From contig JAHDYR010000032.1 in the NCBI GenBank assembly GCA_019828565.1, positions 62,001 to 126,000 on the forward strand: DNA of 64,000 bases. Reading direction: 5' to 3'. Position 1 is the stretch's first letter. Each line of letters opens with the position of its first letter. The stretch is from Carpediemonas membranifera (Eukaryota; Fornicata). The notes below the pieces were generated by a model that made no database searches, was not told the origin of the DNA, and saw only the letters and a list, made by a program, of their open reading frames with translations. Of the stretch, positions 9,877-20,600 are shown piece after piece. The position numbers and the translations under genes are program-made.

Positions 9877-12800
9877 ATGACTGAAAACGGCCCGTCAGTG
9901 AACGAGCCAAGCATTAGTGCCATTCTGGCATTTCACGAAAAGCTAACGAGACATGTTCAGGCCGGTGGAAAGCGCCGCCTCATTAAGCGCTTAGGCCCTG
10001 CAGTTCTAACATTCTGCAGTTCATCGGGTGTTGATGTTAAGCAGGTGTACCGCCGCGCGAGGAGACAGAAGACATCATCCTCCCTTATTTTTCGCGCACC
10101 GCAAGTCCGTATGAAAAAGTCCGGAGCGGAAGACCTAGCTTTCCAGGCCGTCGTTGACGCCATCAAACCTCAATCAGCTATCCTACAGCGCCAACTATTC
10201 CAGCTCTCTGTGAAGGGCGTCCATTCGGGGCGCTTCACACAGTACTTGGACAAGTTCCGTACAAGGTACCGCATCATCAAGCCTGATCTGGCGCCTGCTA
10301 CGATCCGCCAGATGTTCCTGAACGGAATCCTGGACGAGTTCCTCCGCGAGGAGGTCAAAGACGCCGTAGTAGGAATGTCGCTCGATGAGACCTTCATTAC
10401 CTCTCTTATGATCTGCAAGAAGCTCGAGGAAGCTCGTCTCATCTCTGAATCATACGCATCCCTCCATCCAGTGTCGTTAACACATCCTGGAAGCCGCGTC
10501 AAGTCTAGCAGAGCCCGTCCGGGCCGCCAAGAACGTCAACAGGCAAGACCTGACCAGCCTCCCCTCCAACGCCAAGCTCCTGAGCCACCGCACGCGTACA
10601 ACCACTCCAGTTTCCAGCCTGATACGAGACGGCCCGACAGAGCCAGTAAGCAGTGTCAGAACTGCGGCAAGCAAGGTCACTTCGCCCGGGACTGTAAGAG
10701 AGATAAGATCAAGTGCGCAAAGTGTGGAAAGCTGGGCCACATGGCCAAGTTCTGCCGGTCGACAGGCCCAGTTCCTGTAAACGACCGTAAGTACACCAAT
10801 TACTCGACAACGGCGCGCGTTTGGACTATGGCTGGCGAGACAACTCCATCATTGCCTGTGGTATCGGGTGCAGTGGACGGCTGCGCATGGGGACGCATAC
10901 TATTCGATTGTGGTGCGGACATCCCGCTCGTTAACCCCGCCTCAGCTCAGGAAGCGGGACTGAACGCGACGAAGCTAGCCAGCCCGATACACATCAAGTC
11001 ACCCGGAGGCAGAATCCAGACAGACACGACCTATGAGGTCCCAGTAATCATGGACAAGTCGCCGATGACCCCGAAGGGCGTCGAGGCGACGGTGACCGCG
11101 TATGCAGTTGAGATGGAGTATGACATGCTCTTGAACTATGCAGTCATGGTGGACTGGGGCATTCTTCCACATGTTGGAGCTAGGTCGAGCGACTCGTCGA
11201 TCGAAGAGGACGCCCAGCTCCCATCGACACTCGAGCGTCTTGAGAGACGACTCTACAATTTGCGAGCGGATATGAACGATAAGCAGAGTCGGATATTGGC
11301 CCGCTATGACCACTGTTTCCACGACCGGCAAGGTTTCAGCAATCTAGAACCATATGACCTTGTGCTCAAGTCGGACAGGGTGATCGCGTCACGGTCTAAC
11401 TACGTCCCATACCAGCGCGAGCACTTATTCGACCAACATCTCGCCGAGCTAATCGAGAAGAAGTACGTCGAGCAGTCTTTCAGCCCATATGCTTCGCCGG
11501 TGCTCCTGGTTCCGAAGGGTCCGGACAAGACACGCATGGTCGTAGATTTCCGTAAGATCAACGACGAGACGGAGCCGTTCGAGTACCCTATCCCGGAGAT
11601 ACAGACGTGTTTAGCGAAGTTAGGCGCATCCAAGGTGTTCGCCACCCTAGATTTATCGGCAGGGTACCACCAGATTCAGATGTCCGAACGTTCGCGCCAG
11701 TACACGGCGTTCAATACGCCGAGGGGCAAGTTCCAGTATACGGGCATGCCGTTTGGTTTGAAGAACGCGGGTGCTCACTTTCAGTACTCGATGGAGCGGG
11801 CGTTCGCAGATTTACTAGGAGCCAGTTGCCTGATTTATATCGATGACATCGTAGTCTTCGGAAGAACAGAGGCAGAGTATATCGTCAACCTGACGAAGCT
11901 CCTCAAGCGAGCGGATGAACTGAATCTTCGCCTCAATGCCGAGAAGTCACATTTCGGCCAGTCTACAGTCGAGTTCCTTGGCTGGACAGTTTCAGGTGAG
12001 GGCTACGGTATTGCTGCCGACCGGGTACATGACATCCAAGAGCTCAAGCTACCCAAGTCCCGAAAGGCGGCCCAGGCACTCATGGGATTTCTGAACTTCG
12101 TCCGTGACTTCGTGCCACACTTTTCCATGGTCACGCGACCATTGGCACTCGCAGCAGCCGGTAAGATTGGGCTAGGCACCCCAGAGCAGACCAAAGCCTT
12201 GGCCCTGGTGAAGGATCTACTGTGTTCCGCACCCATCTTACAACACTTCGACGTGACAAAGCGCCACGTGGTGATGACCGACGCGTCGGACGTAGGGATC
12301 GGAGGTGTCCTCCTGCAGGATGGCAAGCCTGTCAGTTATATGTCGAAGGCCTTCACCGATGTGCAGACAAGATGGAGCACGATAGAACAGGAGGCATATG
12401 CTATCGTCTCCGCGCTTCAACGCTGGCGCCGTTTCCTGGTCTGGACCCCTTTCACGCTGCTGACCGACCACCGTAATCTCATTTATATGGCCCGTTCATC
12501 AAACGCTAAGGTCCAAAGGTGGTATGAATCGATCGCAGACCTCCCCTTCACAATACGACACGTCCCTGGAGTAGATAATGGAGCAGCGGATGGATTGAGC
12601 AGAGTCTTTGCTGCGTCCAAGACCCCGACCGCGACAGAGAATGAGATCCATGACGCTCACCTCCACGGTCAAGCCCATCTCCCCATTTATACGACAGTCG
12701 AGCTGTTGAAGGCGAGAGGGAAGCGAGCCCCCATTGACCAAGTCGCAGAGGTAATTAACAAGTGCCCAGTCTGTCAGCTCACGGCGAAGCCAGAGGACGC

Positions 12801-13867
12801 CAAGCGGTCGTACTTGCACACAGCGAGTGTAACTCCGTTTGATAAGGTAGCGATTGACACGATTGGCCCGCTACCAGAGGTCAACGGTTTCAGCTATATC
12901 TTGGTAATGGTTGACACGGCCTCAAGGTGGACAGAGCTGGTACCCCTACGGACTACGAAGGCCCTTGAAGCAGTAAGAGCATTTACGAATACGTGGCTAC
13001 TACGGTACGGGGCGCCTAGAGTTCTCCAGTCAGACGGAGGGCGCCAGTTTGCAAAACCGTTTGTTCGAGGATCTTGCTGGTCGAGTCGGGTTCTCGACCC
13101 ATATCACAACTCCGTATCACCCGCAGTCCAATGGGATTGTAGAGCGGGCGAACTCTCGAATCGAACGAATCTTGCGCTCCAGGAAGTATGAGCTCCAGAC
13201 CGAGGATTGGGTCGACTGTTTACCAGTGGCACAATTTATTGTTAACTCAACACCCAGAGCGGCCCATCACCTCACGCCGGCTGAGATTATCTTTGGAAGC
13301 GACATGCGAGTGCCGAGTGAGATTGTCTTCACGAGCCAAGATGACAGCGCGGACTATCCGGCAGATAATGGCGAGGCGGTGAAACTCGCGAGACAGATGG
13401 CCGCGGCACGCATCCGAGCCATGCAAGAGGACGCGCGCAACCGGGTTGGGTCCCCGCCGGTTATTGATTCAGAGTGGGTGCTGGTGAAGTATCCGACTAA
13501 GCCACCTTCCAAGCTTGCGGCAGGTTGGCGAGGCCCAATGCAGCTAGTGAGCCCGGTTATCGTCGACAACTTACCGGTAGCATACAATGTGAGAGACGTG
13601 AACTCGGGTAAGGAGTTCAGGGTAGCATCCGAGCGCGTGAGGTCTTTCGAGGGTGACTTGTCACGCGACTCAGCACAGGCCCTGGCAGCGACCACTGATG
13701 CCGAGTACGTTGTCGAGTGCATTTACGATTCATCCAATGAGAAGTCGATCAAGAATAGGAAGTTCCACGTGCACTGGAAAGGGTATGAGCCATGCGAGGA
13801 CACTTGGGAGCCTTACGAGAACGTCAAGGACTGCGAAGCGTTAGATATATTTCTCGGAAAAGCATAA
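9877..13867 (+). pseudogene. Gag-pol polyprotein of element A (one frameshift)
   Basis: A single frame from ATG 9877 carries Gag with two CCHC zinc knuckles (near 10650-10755), an aspartic protease with an unusual Asp-Cys-Gly triad (near 10905), RT with YIDD (near 11838), RNase H with TDAS (near 12280), integrase zinc region, and the integrase core. It shifts in the A-run 13053-13056, just after the SDGGRQF motif; the rest of integrase and a C-terminal chromodomain (13700-13850) lie in the next frame, ending at TAA 13865-13867. One base too many in the run explains it. Gag and pol share one frame, without the usual recoding site. Related to pol of J and H in this window. Confidence 0.85.
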
Positions 13868-13919
13868 GCCTACCACTTATACGTACCTGTAAAAAGGCAG
13901 GTAAGGCAGCCAACAGAAT

Positions 13920-15254
13920 TTATTCTTCGTCGATCGCACCAGCAGACTCGCGCAGCCGGGCCAGGAGCAGCTCAGGGTGCCACTCAGGGCGAACACGCGG
14001 CCAAAGACGGGCATTGGTGAGGTAGTTGGTGATCGGGAGGCAAGTGCACATGGATTGCGTGAGCTGAGTGAGTCCAGGCACGGCGTAATTCTGATACTTA
14101 ACCACAAGGGTGAAGCTTTCGCGGAACTGTTCGTTGTACAGCTCAATGTGCCTGAGGCACTCGACGATCACATAGTCGAGTGACGGGTCAGACACCTGCG
14201 GCACGAGCTCGGCAGCGCTGATCGTGGTCTCGATCCGTGCGATGCGATCGTTTGTGAGCAGGGCGTAGTAGTCCGTCACAAACCGTGTCGCCTCGTGAGC
14301 AGACAGACGGTCGACGCGACGGGCCTGGGCCACCATCCAACAGCAGTACAAGGAAGGGTGCGAAGAGATCATGATGATCCGCATCAGGGACTGGTTCGCC
14401 AGGGTTCGGAGATAGGATGGCTGGCGATCAGCGAGATCGGGAGTGATGCGGGTCAGGGTCGCTACCACGACGTCGACCGTAGATCGGGAGAAACAGCCGG
14501 ACGTGACAGCGTCAGAGGCGAGCAGAGCCTCGGCGAGGGCAACATCGGCAGGTGAGTCGATCTCAAAGTGGGACCGCAGTGCACGGCCCACGACGGCGTC
14601 GGTGACGAAGTCCGTCAGGAGCAAGAGGGACTGACGCGTCATGAGGTCCCCAGCCTCATCGCCAGCGCTGAAGACCTGGCCGGTCCTCAGACGGGACAGC
14701 ATGCCCTGGAGGGGCAGCTCGAAGCAGTTCGAGACGCGACCAGAGACCGAAGCGATTACGGTCTGGAAACGGGCTTCCCGCTCCGCCAGGTCCGCCCGAT
14801 GAGGTCCTTGGAGGTGCCCGCGGAGCACCTGGCGGGTGACGGGGCGGTTGGAGGTCCGGCGCTGGGCGGCCTCAACCGTGCTGACAGCATGACCAGCTTG
14901 GGCAGAACAAGTGGCGACAGCCACGACGCGTCCGGTCAAGGTGCGACGCGTACCTTCATCGTCGACGACAACACCCGTTACGCGGCGGATATCCTCAGGT
15001 GGGTGCCGGCGGGTGATCGCGCGAGCCGCAGGAACCTCGATGACGACGTCCTGTGGCGATGACGGCTCAACAATGGGTGCTGAGGAAGATTCCTCGGGAC
15101 GAGCACGTCTCTGGGGCATATCGGTGCTGTCCGGCACGAGCACGGACTGGTGTTTGCGCTTCAGAGCGCGGAGACGTTCAGCAACGGGCAGATTGCCGTC
15201 ATTGCCAGCAAGATCAGCGATCAGTGCGTCCAAATCATGCACAAGGTTCTCCAT
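13920..15254 (-). CDS. Antisense accessory gene of element A, function unknown
   Basis: An intact 444-residue frame runs opposite to gag-pol; the two stop codons are about 50 bases apart, tail to tail. It starts at ATG 15254 with a charged helical segment, has a Ser/Pro/Arg-rich middle, then a mostly helical C-terminal 280 residues. No known domain is recognised. The second half aligns by eye with the antisense protein of element H at 62152-63235: shared features include FELPLQG against VEVPLEG, an ALL/AGLL helix, a SL.R..L segment and a QVSDP motif. Conservation in two separately placed elements of the same lineage indicates selection. Antisense genes between pol and the 3' LTR are known in some plant Ty3 elements, but I see no resemblance to a named family. 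Confidence 0.75.
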   Translation of the reverse strand: MENLVHDLDALIADLAGNDGNLPVAERLRALKRKHQSVLVPDSTDMPQRRARPEESSSAPIVEPSSPQDVVIEVPAARAITRRHPPEDIRRVTGVVVDDEGTRRTLTGRVVAVATCSAQAGHAVSTVEAAQRRTSNRPVTRQVLRGHLQGPHRADLAEREARFQTVIASVSGRVSNCFELPLQGMLSRLRTGQVFSAGDEAGDLMTRQSLLLLTDFVTDAVVGRALRSHFEIDSPADVALAEALLASDAVTSGCFSRSTVDVVVATLTRITPDLADRQPSYLRTLANQSLMRIIMISSHPSLYCCWMVAQARRVDRLSAHEATRFVTDYYALLTNDRIARIETTISAAELVPQVSDPSLDYVIVECLRHIELYNEQFRESFTLVVKYQNYAVPGLTQLTQSMCTCLPITNYLTNARLWPRVRPEWHPELLLARLRESAGAIDEE

Positions 15255-15860
15255 TAGGCCGTATGGAAGTATTAACCGCGGTCAAAACTTCATTTACGTG
15301 TTACATGATACAAAAACGTAGGACCTGGGTCATGACCAGGACTCCACACAGCTAAGTCAGGACGCTGAATAGCATGGTGCAACGCGTAATTTACGAAAGC
15401 AGACGGGTTAGGCAGAATTCGCCGACCGAGAAAGGGTCCGTTTGGTGAACCCCGATGAACGCTTGTTGAGGACGATAAGTCCGCAAAATCACGATATTTA
15501 TACGTCTATGAGACGAATACTGATGTTGTTAGTGTTATAGAGCAATATTCGCGGCGTCCCAACTGTCGACGAACGAGAAAAGCAAAAAAAGGCCATATCT
15601 CGGCAACGAAGAGGCTTTGAGGCCTCTAGAGGCGTTATTCGAACGCTATGTAAGAATGAGGGCTTTCAAGGCCGCATACCATGGTGGTTTCGAACTGGAA
15701 GCCATTTGTGCATTTTAAGGATCCGAATGAACTAATCGACGACCATACGGCCCAGTAATGGCCCGTGGGAGGGCGGTAAGCCCGGGTAAGACTAACCCTT
15801 GAGCGTATGACGCAATACTTACACAGTGGTACCACGAAATTCTGAGTCAATCAATTTGGA
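15255..15860 (-). promoter_or_regulatory. Conserved upstream region of the antisense gene in A
   Basis: On the - strand this region carries TATAAATATC at 15502-15493, about 240 bases before the antisense ATG, and blocks shared with 26934-27170 and 61880-62060: a CATTTGTGCATTTTAAGGATC block, a TTCGTT..CGAG block followed by GGC and a T-run, and the TATA-like box. Similarity holds at nucleotide level across parts with no common frame. It is best read as promoter and leader of the antisense gene. Confidence 0.6.
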
Positions 15861-16121
15861 GATACGTCACCACAGAACAACTACGGTTGTACCGGACACC
15901 CTTACGTGGCAGTAAGAGTATGTCAACGGTGTTCCGGCTGCTGTGCTACCCACAGTTAGCGACGGTGAAGCAAGGGTTACCGAGCTAAGGCAGAGTACCC
16001 TTCCCGGGCACTGGGCTATTCCCCAGCCGCCAACGGTGAAGTAGGTTAGCACAGGCTTTCCCCTGTGAGGCCTACCGGCACAAGTTATTCATACTCAAGT
16101 CAGTTGAGCATGGAGGGGCAG
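15861..16121 (+). other. 3' noncoding segment and polypurine tract of A
   Basis: No convincing coding frame. It ends with TGGAGGGGCAG (16111-16121), a polypurine tract abutting the 3' LTR, used for plus-strand priming in LTR elements. Confidence 0.7.
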
Positions 16122-16217
16122 TGTCAGTCAGTACAATTTAAGAACATTTATGGATTGACTTCGACACCCCTGTGTCGAAGTCTTTTCCCCCAGTAAAACA
16201 GGTATAGTCAAACCACA
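16122..16217 (+). repeat. 3' LTR of element A
   Basis: Same 96-bp sequence as 9766-9861; followed directly by the Tn1 partner gene remnant. Confidence 0.9.
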
Positions 16218-16494
16218 CAGCGATCAGATCAGCGAATTCTCCCATTCGTGCGCGGTGTACTGGAACAGAAACTATCTGGTATTCCTCCACAGTGGTTGTA
16301 CTTGTACGTTTGAAGATCGTTGGAGGGGGAGTTCGCTGTTCGGGGCTCACCTCCCCCTCCATAACCAGAATAGCCCAGTGCAGGAGCTCAACTCGTGTCA
16401 GGTTCCTTGCCCCATCTCTGTGGTCTGTTAGTATGTCGACCACATAGTCGTCGACGGACTTCTCGGCTGGTGTCATGAGGTCATTTATCTTCAT
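16218..16494 (-). pseudogene. Partner gene of transposon Tn1, truncated at both ends
   Basis: The - strand frame encodes an ELLHWAILVM helix, a PPP hinge, a Thr-rich linker and a YQIVSVPVHRARMGEFADLI segment. The same order (WA.K/EI helix, PP, Ser/Thr linker, SIPV..., hydrophobic helix) occurs in the small convergent genes of Tn2 (34330-34808) and Tn3 (29278-29715). Here the C-terminus is cut by the 3' LTR of A, and the expected N-terminal zinc knuckle is missing because LTR debris begins just upstream. Its position opposite the Tn1 transposase fits the convergent layout of the other two. Confidence 0.55.
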
Positions 16495-16499
16495 GTATA

Positions 16500-16546
16500 T
16501 ATATATATTACGACACCCTATGTGTCGACTTTAAATACTTCACCAC
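16500..16546 (+). repeat. LTR remnant M
   Basis: Contains CGACACCCTATGTGTCGAC and ends CTTCACCACA, like the 3' half of LTR N at 22462-22544. The 5' half is a TA-repeat or lost. Confidence 0.45.
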
Positions 16547-16635
16547 ACTGGTGTGGGGTCGAGTCTTGCAGCGAGTTGAGGCTGGTCGCCTAGCAGCTCC
16601 TGCGACATGGCTGAGGTGTTGGCCGCCTTGGTGGT

Positions 16636-16759
16636 TGTGCAGTGGGTCTTACCCAATGCTACATAGGAATACCATTACATAGATTATATAGTATTGACCA
16701 TATTGACCATATCATGGGTTTTCTTATTTAAACACTCTTTCCCAAGCCATAAGGCTACA
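16636..16759 (+). repeat. 5' LTR of element K
   Basis: About 124 bp starting TGTGCAGTGGGTCTTACCC and ending GGCTACA, AT-rich in the middle with TTATTTAAACA. It resembles the J LTR at 22567 and the LTR start at 27415. Start position is approximate. Confidence 0.55.
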
Positions 16760-16770
16760 TTAGTACTAAT
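16759..16770 (+). other. Palindrome at LTR/internal boundary of K
   Basis: ATTAGTACTAAT, a perfect 12-bp palindrome including the final LTR base. Confidence 0.75.
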
Positions 16771-16967
16771 CCCACCAACATGGTATACGGGAAGGCCAAA
16801 GCGCCGATACTAAAGGGCACGTCCGTGGCTGAATTAGTCACGTTCGTGGAAGCGCTCCAAGATTATCGAGCACTCGGCGGAAAACAGCGCTCAGACCGCC
16901 TAATAGACAGCTGTGTCCGTGACTACGTTGACGGAGTACTCGGCACGGACGACGACGATCCTCCCGT

Positions 16968-17075
16968 TGTTGTAACGATGCGCTAATTTATTTCGACACA
17001 CTGGTGTCGTCTCGGACCAAGTAGGACCAAGACGACACCCATAAAATATATAAATATTAATACGGTATTGCGACA
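16968..17075 (-). repeat. 3' LTR of element B
   Basis: 105 bp shared with 21794-21898 plus a 3-bp TGT slip. Contains CGACACACTGGTGTCG and an AT-rich ATAAAATATATAAATATTAAT stretch. Confidence 0.85.
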
Positions 17076-17139
17076 CTACCCCTCCCCCCCACCGAGAGTA
17101 TTAAAGCCACTTTGCAAATTGTGTCAGAAACCCATCCGA

Positions 17140-17198
17140 TGGTCGAGATCTTCCTTCAGGGTGGAACCGGGTTCGACCCCCGGAGTCACCATATTTTT
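17140..17198 (+). ncRNA. Antisense B-box/T-run unit in 3' region of B
   Basis: CCGGGTTCGACCCCCGG (17167-17183) folds as a perfect T-arm, with the Pol III B-box GGTTCGA. It is followed by AGTCACCA and a T5 run (17194-17198), as at the 3' end of a tRNA gene. Upstream, TGGTCGAGATC resembles an A-box, but no acceptor stem partner for AGTCACC was found, so this is not a normal tRNA. Similar units lie in E (36062) and K (22316), each antisense to its element. Confidence 0.4.
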
Positions 17199-17665
17199 CA
17201 TTGAATGGGTCTTAACCTGCACGACCCAGCGATGAGTCGAAAAGAAGGAGGAGGCGAAGGACGGAAAAAAATGGAAAGGGTGTACTCGATATGCCCTTGC
17301 AGCGGCCTACCTCCACCTCCTGTCTGAGGTCTGAGTACCTCGTGTGGTGGCCGAAACACGAGTCGATGGCGAAAGAGTGAACGGGGAAGATGATCGCAAC
17401 GAGAGCTGAACCCGAGGGAAATGGGGAGATATATAAAGGTGATTGTACTGCTGTAGCACTAGGTTCTCACGGGCATTGGTTCCCCCGCAATGCGCAAAAA
17501 TTTGGAATCAATCGACTATCGATTAACTGGGGAGGTTTGGACCGAAATTCCCCGCAAAAGAGGTGTAACAAGCATGTGTAGAGCGATATTGGGCGGAATA
17601 ATTACTTCCTGGGGGGTAATTGAGCATAATTGGCTGCTCGCCGATTGAGTTGCCTAATACTGCGG
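17199..17665. other. Noncoding 3' region of element B
   Basis: About 470 bases between the pol stop and the B-box unit. It contains purine-rich stretches and a short TATATAAAGG at 17429-17438 on the + strand, but no long frame or repeat. Confidence 0.5.
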
Positions 17666-20600
17666 CTAGGACCGGGCCCGCCACCTGCGACGAATACGAG
17701 CCAGAGTCGGCTCTAGTGCAGGGTTCTCGCGCAAATATTGGTCTAGGGCCTCCAGCTGGTCGGTGTCTCTGGTAAAACTAATCCAAGAGTCTTCGCTCGG
17801 CTCGTAGCCCAGCCAGTGGACTTTGAATTCGACCGTGGACCCCTTGTTTGAGACCCTGTGCTTGTAGACATTGTCGACCACGTACTCACCGCACTCGGCG
17901 GCAAGTCTAGCGATCAGGGCTTGCTCGTCCTCTGGCGTCTCGACAGGAATGAGTCGCTCATCGCTGACCAGGACCTCTGCCAGCGACACTAAGTCGCGAA
18001 CCACGTGCGTAGCGGGCGATTCGCCGGCTCGTACAACCTTCATCGGGCCCCCGGAGGCTGGTGAGCAGCTTGGGAGCTCTGCCAACGTAGCGGAGGAGTG
18101 CGAAGGAGCCATCCGGGAAGCTCGGAGGTGTGTCGCTGTCCTCGCCGCTCTTGTTTCGTTCGCTATACCGTTGGAGATGAGCCTTGGCTTGCAGACGGCG
18201 GGTATTAAGGGCGTCGCGGAACGCCTTCAGGCAATCGGCTTGGCCCGCCGACATTTCCTTAAATAGGGCCCACGCCCGCTCGTATTGCGCGACTGAAAAC
18301 TGCTCGGAGTCGGATCCCGAATTGCCTGTCACTAGGCGTAAGGGGGCTTGCCCCGTGGCCCGTGTTGGCCGTGTATTAATGATGTACTGCACTAAAGGGA
18401 GGAAAGGAACCCAGTCATAGTCCTGGCTGTCAAATAGTAAACCCCGCAACAGACGAAGGACTTTTCCATTCGTGCGTTCAACAATTCCGTTGGAGGCTGG
18501 GTGATGTGGGGTCGAGTAACGATGCTTGAGGGAGAGGATCCGGTTGACTTCAGCGTCCACTTGGTTCCTAAATTCCGGTCCGCCATCAGTTTGAAGTAGC
18601 GCTGGTTTCCCAAATAGGGCCCAGACTTCCAGCATTGCTTGGGCTGTCTCGGCGGCCGTGGTTGATCTCACCGGCTTCAGTACCACGTATTTCGTGAAGA
18701 CATCTGTGAAGACCAAGACGCCCTTGTACTCACCGCTAGCCCCCAGGGAGAGAGTGTCGACTTGGACGCATTCAAAGGGCGTGTACCGGTGTGTGCTGTT
18801 CTTCGCCGGGGGCGTTCGCTTGTGTGCGCGCAACTTCTGGCATGTCAAGCACTGCTTGACTACCCGCTTGGCGAGTGCCGAGACGTCGGGCCAAACATGA
18901 CCCGCCTCCATCGCAAGAGTCGTAAGGCGTACTGCCTTGGGGTGGCCATTGGCGCCCTCATGCAGATCTTGAAGTATGCGCAGCTTCTCCTCCTCCGATG
19001 GTACGATCTCGGCACTGTTCACAGTCTTAGTCGACGATTCTGGCCGTGAAAGAGCGTCGGCGACCACATTATGCTCGCCTGATATGTGGGCAATGTTGAA
19101 ATTGAATTCTTGCAAAGCAATCCGCCAGCGCATCACCTTGGGGGATACGAGGGAGCGGCGCATGAGGTACACAATATTTCGGTGGTCTGTGTGGATAGTG
19201 AGCGAGTTAACCATCTTGAGCAGAGGACTCAAGTCAGGCCGGGTGAGGGTATGAAGGATTGCGTACAGCTCCTTGTCGTAGGTGGCCCAGCGCCTCTGCG
19301 TCGCGTTAAATAATTTCGAAACGAAGGCGACCAGGCGGCGATTCGCGCCCTCTCCCTGGGTGATTACGGCCCCAAGCCCCCGGTCGCTTGCGTCAGTGTA
19401 AACGTCCCATGGCAGGCTGGGATCAGGCTGAGCCAGGACGGTCTCTTGGGCTACCGCCTCTCTCAGGGCCACGAGGGCTTCCTCTTGGCGTGGTCCCCAT
19501 ACGAATGGCTCACCGGCGTTCCTGATCAGCTCATAGAGGGGGTCCACAAGGTCCGCCGCGGCTGGGATGAAGTCGATCACGTAATTAAACATCCCTAAGA
19601 GTGTTCTGACCCCTGAAACATTGCTCGGAGCCTCTATCGACGTGAGTGCTTCAATCCGTCGCTTGTCGATGCTCTTCCCCTCGCGGGAAAGGTGGAAGCC
19701 CACGATGTCTAACTCCTCCGCGCCGATCACACATTTTGCCGGGCTAAGCCGAAGGTCATACTTTGTCAGCAACTGGAAGGTTTGCTCTAAGCGTGCTATA
19801 AGTTCCTCCTCAGATTGGGCGTAGATTAAGATGTCGTCAATATAGACCAGCACCCCCCGGTGGAGTACCGGGGCGAGGATGGATTGCATGGTACGCTGGA
19901 AATAACTCGGAGCGTTAGTCAGCCCGAATGGGACTCGGTTGAACTCCTCGTAGTCGTCAGGTGTTACAAACGCCGTCATAGCTCTGTCTTCCTCGTGGAG
20001 GGGCATCTGATGGTACCCGGACGTCAAGTCCAAGCTGGCGAAGAATTGAGCCCCCGCCGCCTCCTGTACGAAGGTTTTCAAGTCGGGAAGGGGAAAATGG
20101 TCACGAATGGTGAGAATGTTGAGCTTTGTGTAGTCCACACAGAGGCGTATGGCGCCGTTCTTCTTATCCACTACCACGATCGGGGAGGAGAACGGTCCGA
20201 CGCTGTTCCTGGTGATGCCAAGGTGGCGTAGGCGGGTTACTTCTTCCCGCACCTGAAGGCGTCGTTCCCCTGATAGTCTCCGGGCTCGTTCCTGGACCAG
20301 GGCGTCCGGGTCATTCAATCGGATCCGCATAGGTTCAACCTTGGCTCCTTGAGCCGGAATGGGGCCGAACAACGTGGAATACTCAGCAAGTAGCGCTCGT
20401 ACCTCGCTTCGGAGCGTGGCGCTCGTGGATTCGGGAATTTCAACAGCACCAACGTCCTCCGAGACGTCTAACTGGTTCAAACTCAGCGGAATGTCGTCCC
20501 CGTCCTCCTTGCTCAGATTTTCGGCTACGAGCTGGAGGAATAAGGAATCCTTCGTGAGAAGCCCGAGTACACGAAGAATGTCGGTGCCAATAAGGATTTT

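Larger units (their letters stand above)
9766..16217 (+). mobile_element. Ty3/gypsy LTR retrotransposon A with antisense gene
   Basis: Two identical-looking 96-bp LTRs (9766-9861, 16122-16217; TG...CA ends) flank gag-pol with a chromodomain, then an oppositely oriented gene, its upstream region, and a polypurine tract. Order of pol domains is protease, RT, RNase H, integrase, chromodomain, which defines Ty3/gypsy (chromovirus-type). The near identity of the LTRs suggests recent insertion. Flanks (AAAG and CAGC) do not match, so there is no target duplication, unlike most other elements here. Confidence 0.9.

Noticed and set aside
15635-15850. Small protein-coding gene on the - strand, matching the - strand frame 26939-27169
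   Set aside because: Short peptide similarity is real, but nucleotide similarity extends outside the frame and the starts differ; regulatory or leader sequence fits better.
9766-16217. Target duplication for element A
   Set aside because: The four or five bases on each side (AAAG, CAGC) differ; other insertions here do show matches, so none is claimed.
17140-17198. Complete tRNA gene
   Set aside because: T-arm and terminator are good, but no 5' acceptor strand pairing with AGTCACC and no anticodon arm could be found; kept only as a B-box unit. The same holds for 36060 and 22320.
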